Source: Craurococcus roseus (GTDB lineage: Bacteria; Pseudomonadota; Alphaproteobacteria; Acetobacterales; Acetobacteraceae). From it: a DNA stretch of 16,435 nt. How positions within the stretch are numbered: position 1 is the first letter of the stretch; each line of letters starts with the position of its first letter. The position numbers were made by a program, and so were the translations under genes. Where the stretch lies: NCBI RefSeq assembly GCF_039523795.1, contig NZ_BAAAFZ010000043.1, positions 1 to 16,435 on the forward strand, read 5' to 3'. Of this stretch, positions 14,277-16,435 are shown one piece after another. A model generated the notes under the pieces. The model was not told where the DNA came from, made no database searches, and saw only the letters and a list, made by a program, of their open reading frames with translations.

Positions 14277-15275
14277 TCAGTCCTCGACGCGGACGACGAC
14301 GCGGCCGCGTATCCGGTTGGCGAGGATGTCGGCCGCGAGGCCGGGCAGCGCGTCGAAGGGCCGGACCTCGTACATCGCCTTGAGCTTGTCCCGGTCCAGG
14401 TCGCGGGCCAGCCGCGCCCAGGCGGCGTCGCGCTTGGCCCGCGGCGCGTTGGCGCTCTCGACGCCGAGCAGGGCCACGCCGCGCAGGATGAAGGGCAGCA
14501 TCGAGCCGGGGAGGTCGGCCGAGCCCGCCAGGCCGCAGGCGGCGACGGCGCCGCCATAGGCGGTTTGCGACAGGGCGTTCGCCAGCGTCTGGCCGCCCAC
14601 GGAGTCGACGGCGCCGCCCCAGCGCTCCTTCCCCAAGGGCGGGCCCTTCTCCAGCAGGGCGGCGCGGTCCACGAAATCCTGCGCCCCGAGGCCGCGCAGG
14701 TAGTCGTGCGTTTCCGGCCTGCCGGTGGAGGCGACGACGCGGTATCCGCCCTTGGCGAGCAGCGCCACCGCCACCGAGCCGACGCCGCCGGAGGCGCCGG
14801 TGACCAGCACCTCGCGGCCGGCCTGTTGGACGACGCCCCACGCCTCCAGCGCGTCCACGCAGAGCGCCGCGGTGTAGCCGGCCGTGCCGATCGCCATCGC
14901 TTCTTCCAGGGAGAAGGCGTTGGGCAGGCGGGTGAGCCATTCGGGCTTGAGGCGCTGGAAGCGCGCGTAGCCGCCCCACTGCGTCTCGGACAGGCCCCAG
15001 CCGTTCACAAGCACCTGGTCGCCGGGCTTCCACTCCGGCGAGCGGGACTCGACCACCGTGCCGGCGAGGTCGATGCCCGCGACCATGGGCAGCTTGCGCG
15101 CGATGCGCCCCTTGCCGGTGACGGCGAGGCCGTCCTTGTAGTTCACCGTGGAGAAGGCGACCTCGACCAGCACGTCGTTGTCCGGCAGGTCCGCCAGGGT
15201 CAGTTGCTTGAACGCGCCCTTCGGCTTGCCGCCGCCGGCGTCCTCGATGACGAGGGCCTTGAAGCTGTCGGCCAC
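14277..15275 (-). CDS. acuI: Acryloyl-CoA reductase, AcuI/YhdH-type MDR family
   Basis: Zinc-independent medium-chain reductases of this type reduce acryloyl-CoA to propionyl-CoA with NADPH, protecting cells from acrylate and feeding DMSP or 3-hydroxypropionate metabolism. The 332-residue protein resembles E. coli YhdH along its length: STVNYKDGLAVTGKGRI (42-58), PMVAGIDLAGTV (63-74), GWGLSETQWGGYA, AMAIGTAGYTAALCVDALE, the nucleotide loop VTGASGGVGSVAVALL from 158, VAACGLAGSADLP and MLPFILRGVALLGVES. The start is GTG at 15275 with GGGAGGAG just upstream. It is the first gene of the acuI-GST-SDR operon, so the promoter lies in 15276-15500. The family is clear; whether acryloyl-CoA or another enoyl substrate is used in this organism is inferred. 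Confidence 0.92.
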   Translation of the reverse strand: MADSFKALVIEDAGGGKPKGAFKQLTLADLPDNDVLVEVAFSTVNYKDGLAVTGKGRIARKLPMVAGIDLAGTVVESRSPEWKPGDQVLVNGWGLSETQWGGYARFQRLKPEWLTRLPNAFSLEEAMAIGTAGYTAALCVDALEAWGVVQQAGREVLVTGASGGVGSVAVALLAKGGYRVVASTGRPETHDYLRGLGAQDFVDRAALLEKGPPLGKERWGGAVDSVGGQTLANALSQTAYGGAVAACGLAGSADLPGSMLPFILRGVALLGVESANAPRAKRDAAWARLARDLDRDKLKAMYEVRPFDALPGLAADILANRIRGRVVVRVED

Positions 15276-15486
15276 GTGCTCCTCCCTTTTGCGCGTCGAG
15301 AGGGGCGGAGGTGTAGCGGAAGGCGGGCGGGTTGGCAGCGGGGGCGGGACCGTGGCCATCATGGGTGCAGAGCGCAATCCGTTCCGCCGAACGCCGGGGT
15401 CTGATCCGAGGCCCAGGAACCCGGCCCTCGAGACCCGTCGGTTCTTGTGCCGGTCGTGGTTGGCGGCAGTGACGAGGGCCGCTTCC

Positions 15487-15518
15487 TTGCGTACATGATG
15501 GCCGGGAAGGGCTATGAT
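15487..15518 (+). promoter_or_regulatory. Possible promoter of the toxin-antitoxin pair
   Basis: TATGAT at 15513-15518 is one base from the -10 consensus, and TTGCGT at 15487-15492 is a fair -35, but the 20-base spacer is longer than ideal. Transcription would begin near 15525, which favours the antitoxin start at 15544 over the ATGs inside the -10. The stretch from 15276 to here otherwise holds the acuI leader and a small inverted repeat CGTTC-CGCC-GAACG at 15380-15393. Confidence 0.35.
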
Positions 15519-15543
15519 GGCAGGCGTGAGCAGGAACGGCGCC

Positions 15544-15774
15544 ATGCAAAAGGTCGCCCTGGATGCCAAGGCCTGCGAGGTCTCGGCGGAACTGGTCCAC
15601 CGCGGCATCGCGGCAGACGCCCGAGTGCACGCGCTGGTCGAGGTCGTGGGCGAGGACGCCGAGCTGCCGCCCATGGCCGCCGTCGCCGAGGCCGGGGGCG
15701 CTTTCGACTGGCTCGCCGACGAGCCCGACCTGTACACGGACACCGACCTGCAACGGCCGCCGCGGGCGGGATAG
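15544..15774 (+). CDS. Putative antitoxin of a PemK/MazF-type pair
   Basis: A 76-residue acidic protein starting ATG at 15544, with AGGA about 9 bases upstream. ATGs at 15514 and 15517 are in or near the proposed -10 and are less likely. The N-terminal half (MQKVALDAKACEVSAELVHR then VHALVEVVGED) may be a dimerising DNA-binding part. The C-terminal half (GGAFDWLADEPDLYTDTDL) is acidic and probably disordered, as expected for the toxin-neutralising arm. I do not recognise the family by sequence; the call rests mainly on its position, size and zero-base junction with the toxin frame (TAG then GTG at 15775). The toxin is frameshifted, so this may now be a solitary antitoxin. Confidence 0.65.
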   Translation: MQKVALDAKACEVSAELVHRGIAADARVHALVEVVGEDAELPPMAAVAEAGGAFDWLADEPDLYTDTDLQRPPRAG

Positions 15775-16109
15775 GTGTTCGCCTTCGGCAGCATCGTCCT
15801 CGCCCGCTTGCCGTTCACCGACCTGTCCGAGGACAAGCGGCGGCCCGCCCTCGTCGTCTCGCGCGACAACCACCGCCGCGCCGATTTGGTCGTGTGCTTC
15901 ATCACCTCGGTGCCTCGCACGGGGCCGGATATGGCAGCGATCGCGTCCACCCGCGGCACCGGCTTCAAGGTCCCGTCCGTGACCCGCTTCGGCAAGATCG
16001 CCACCCTCACCCCGCCGTCATCACCGGCAAGCTGGGCGACGCCCCGCCCGATTGGCTCGACGCGCACCGGGCCACCTTCTTCGGTGTGTTCGGCTTCGGT
16101 GCGCCGTAG
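15775..16109 (+). pseudogene. PemK/MazF-like mRNA interferase toxin, frameshifted
   Basis: PemK/MazF toxins are ribosome-associated or free endoribonucleases that cleave mRNA at short sequences and are held in check by the antitoxin. The frame from GTG 15775 reads FGSIVLARLPFTDLSEDKRR, PALVVSRDNHRRADLVVCFI, and GFKVPSVTRFGKIATL, all typical of the family. After about position 16008 the continuing homology (AVITGKLGDAPPDWLDAHRA then FFGVFGFGAP and a TAG at 16107-16109) is in another frame, shifted by one base. One missing base near 16010-16016 (CTCACCCCGCCGTC) would restore a 111-residue protein of normal size. As given, the first frame runs on without a stop to the end of the window. Either a real inactivating deletion or a sequencing error. 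Confidence 0.8.
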
Positions 16110-16143
16110 CCGGCCTACAGCATACATAGTGCCGGCTCACACG

Positions 16144-16435
16144 TCAGACCGGCGGTTCGGCGGCCTTCCGCTCTTCAAGCAAACCGGGCAGCGTGAAGGC
16201 GTAGGTCAGGAACATCTCGGTGAAGCTGTGAAGGGCCTTGGCTTCTGCTTCCGTGAACGGCTCGTCCTCGTGGGCCGCATCATTGCCGAGTTCGCGGATT
16301 TCGTGGGCCCATTCCTTCATGGCAGGCGTGATGCCGATCTCCTGCGGAAGACTCTCAATTCGTTTATAAAGCGTGCCTTTACCGACGGAGTGAAGGCGCT
16401 TTGCTCTGTTGAAACCCTGGCCTGCCCTGGGGCGC
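16144..16435 (-). CDS. DUF4145-like protein, C-terminal 96 residues (5' partial)
   Basis: An open frame without a start enters from the right edge and ends at TGA 16144-16146. It reads NRAKRLHSVGKGTLYKRIES, then LPQEIGITPAMKEWAHEIRE, LGNDAAHEDEPFTEAEAKAL, and a helical tail. The W-A-H-E-I-R-E-L-G-N-D-A-A-H stretch is the hallmark of the C-terminal part of DUF4145 proteins, a helical domain found in many mobile and defence-associated contexts but without a proven general function. GC is about 52-60% here, far below the rest of the window, and codon use is correspondingly relaxed, which suggests acquisition by transfer. It converges with the toxin remnant. The N-terminal part lies outside the window. 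Confidence 0.7.
   Translation of the reverse strand, partial: RPRAGQGFNRAKRLHSVGKGTLYKRIESLPQEIGITPAMKEWAHEIRELGNDAAHEDEPFTEAEAKALHSFTEMFLTYAFTLPGLLEERKAAEPPV

Noticed and set aside
13440..15404. 654-codon + strand open frame opposite the acuI-GST operon
   Set aside because: Antisense shadow of two clear enzymes, with no recognisable domains.

Overview
The window is very GC-rich DNA (about 75% by eye), with dense short intergenic gaps, mostly C/G third codon positions, and Ala/Arg/Gly/Pro-rich proteins. Two orphan substrate-binding proteins of the tripartite tricarboxylate transporter type, a MidA-pgeF pair and a fliK-flgD pair point to an alphaproteobacterium. A flagellated member of the Acetobacteraceae (Roseomonas-like) is my best guess. 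That placement is inference from gene content and composition, since there is no rRNA or marker gene here.

Left part (1-3069, + strand): the 3' part of fliK, interrupted by an 18-N assembly gap, then flgD, then a PD-(D/E)XK nuclease-like protein with its own ribosome binding site. Next (3084-5974, - strand) comes a probable operon read right to left: a MidA/NDUFAF7-type methyltransferase, pgeF (overlapping by 4 nt), a possible 22-residue membrane peptide, and a lipoprotein. Upstream of this operon lies about 1.1 kb without a convincing gene (5975-7086). It carries a degenerate array of about seven copies of a short motif at roughly 75-125 bp spacing, followed by two G-quadruplex-type tracts. 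This is the most unusual structure in the window.

Middle part (7087-12639): an exported metallo-beta-lactamase-fold hydrolase (-), a tricarboxylate-transporter-type binding protein (-), a small FKBP peptidyl-prolyl isomerase (+), a DCC-family thiol-disulfide protein (-) with a palindromic leader, a small conserved hypothetical protein (-), and a second binding protein (+). These look like single-gene units separated by GC-rich spacers with short repeats and inverted repeats.

Right part (12664-15275, - strand): a three-gene operon, acuI-type acryloyl-CoA reductase, glutathione S-transferase, then a short-chain dehydrogenase-like protein. The last lacks the catalytic Tyr and Asn of its family. 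Together the three suggest handling of reactive electrophiles or a carbonyl substrate, but the substrate is not readable. The final kilobase (about 15.5-16.4 kb) falls to about 52-60% GC in places. It holds a toxin-antitoxin pair whose PemK/MazF-like toxin is broken by a one-base frameshift, plus the 3' end of a DUF4145-like gene running off the window. It looks like the edge of an acquired segment.

I found no CRISPR array, tRNA, rRNA, transposase or complete novel multi-gene system. The repeat array, the non-canonical SDR and the broken toxin are the observations most worth following up.
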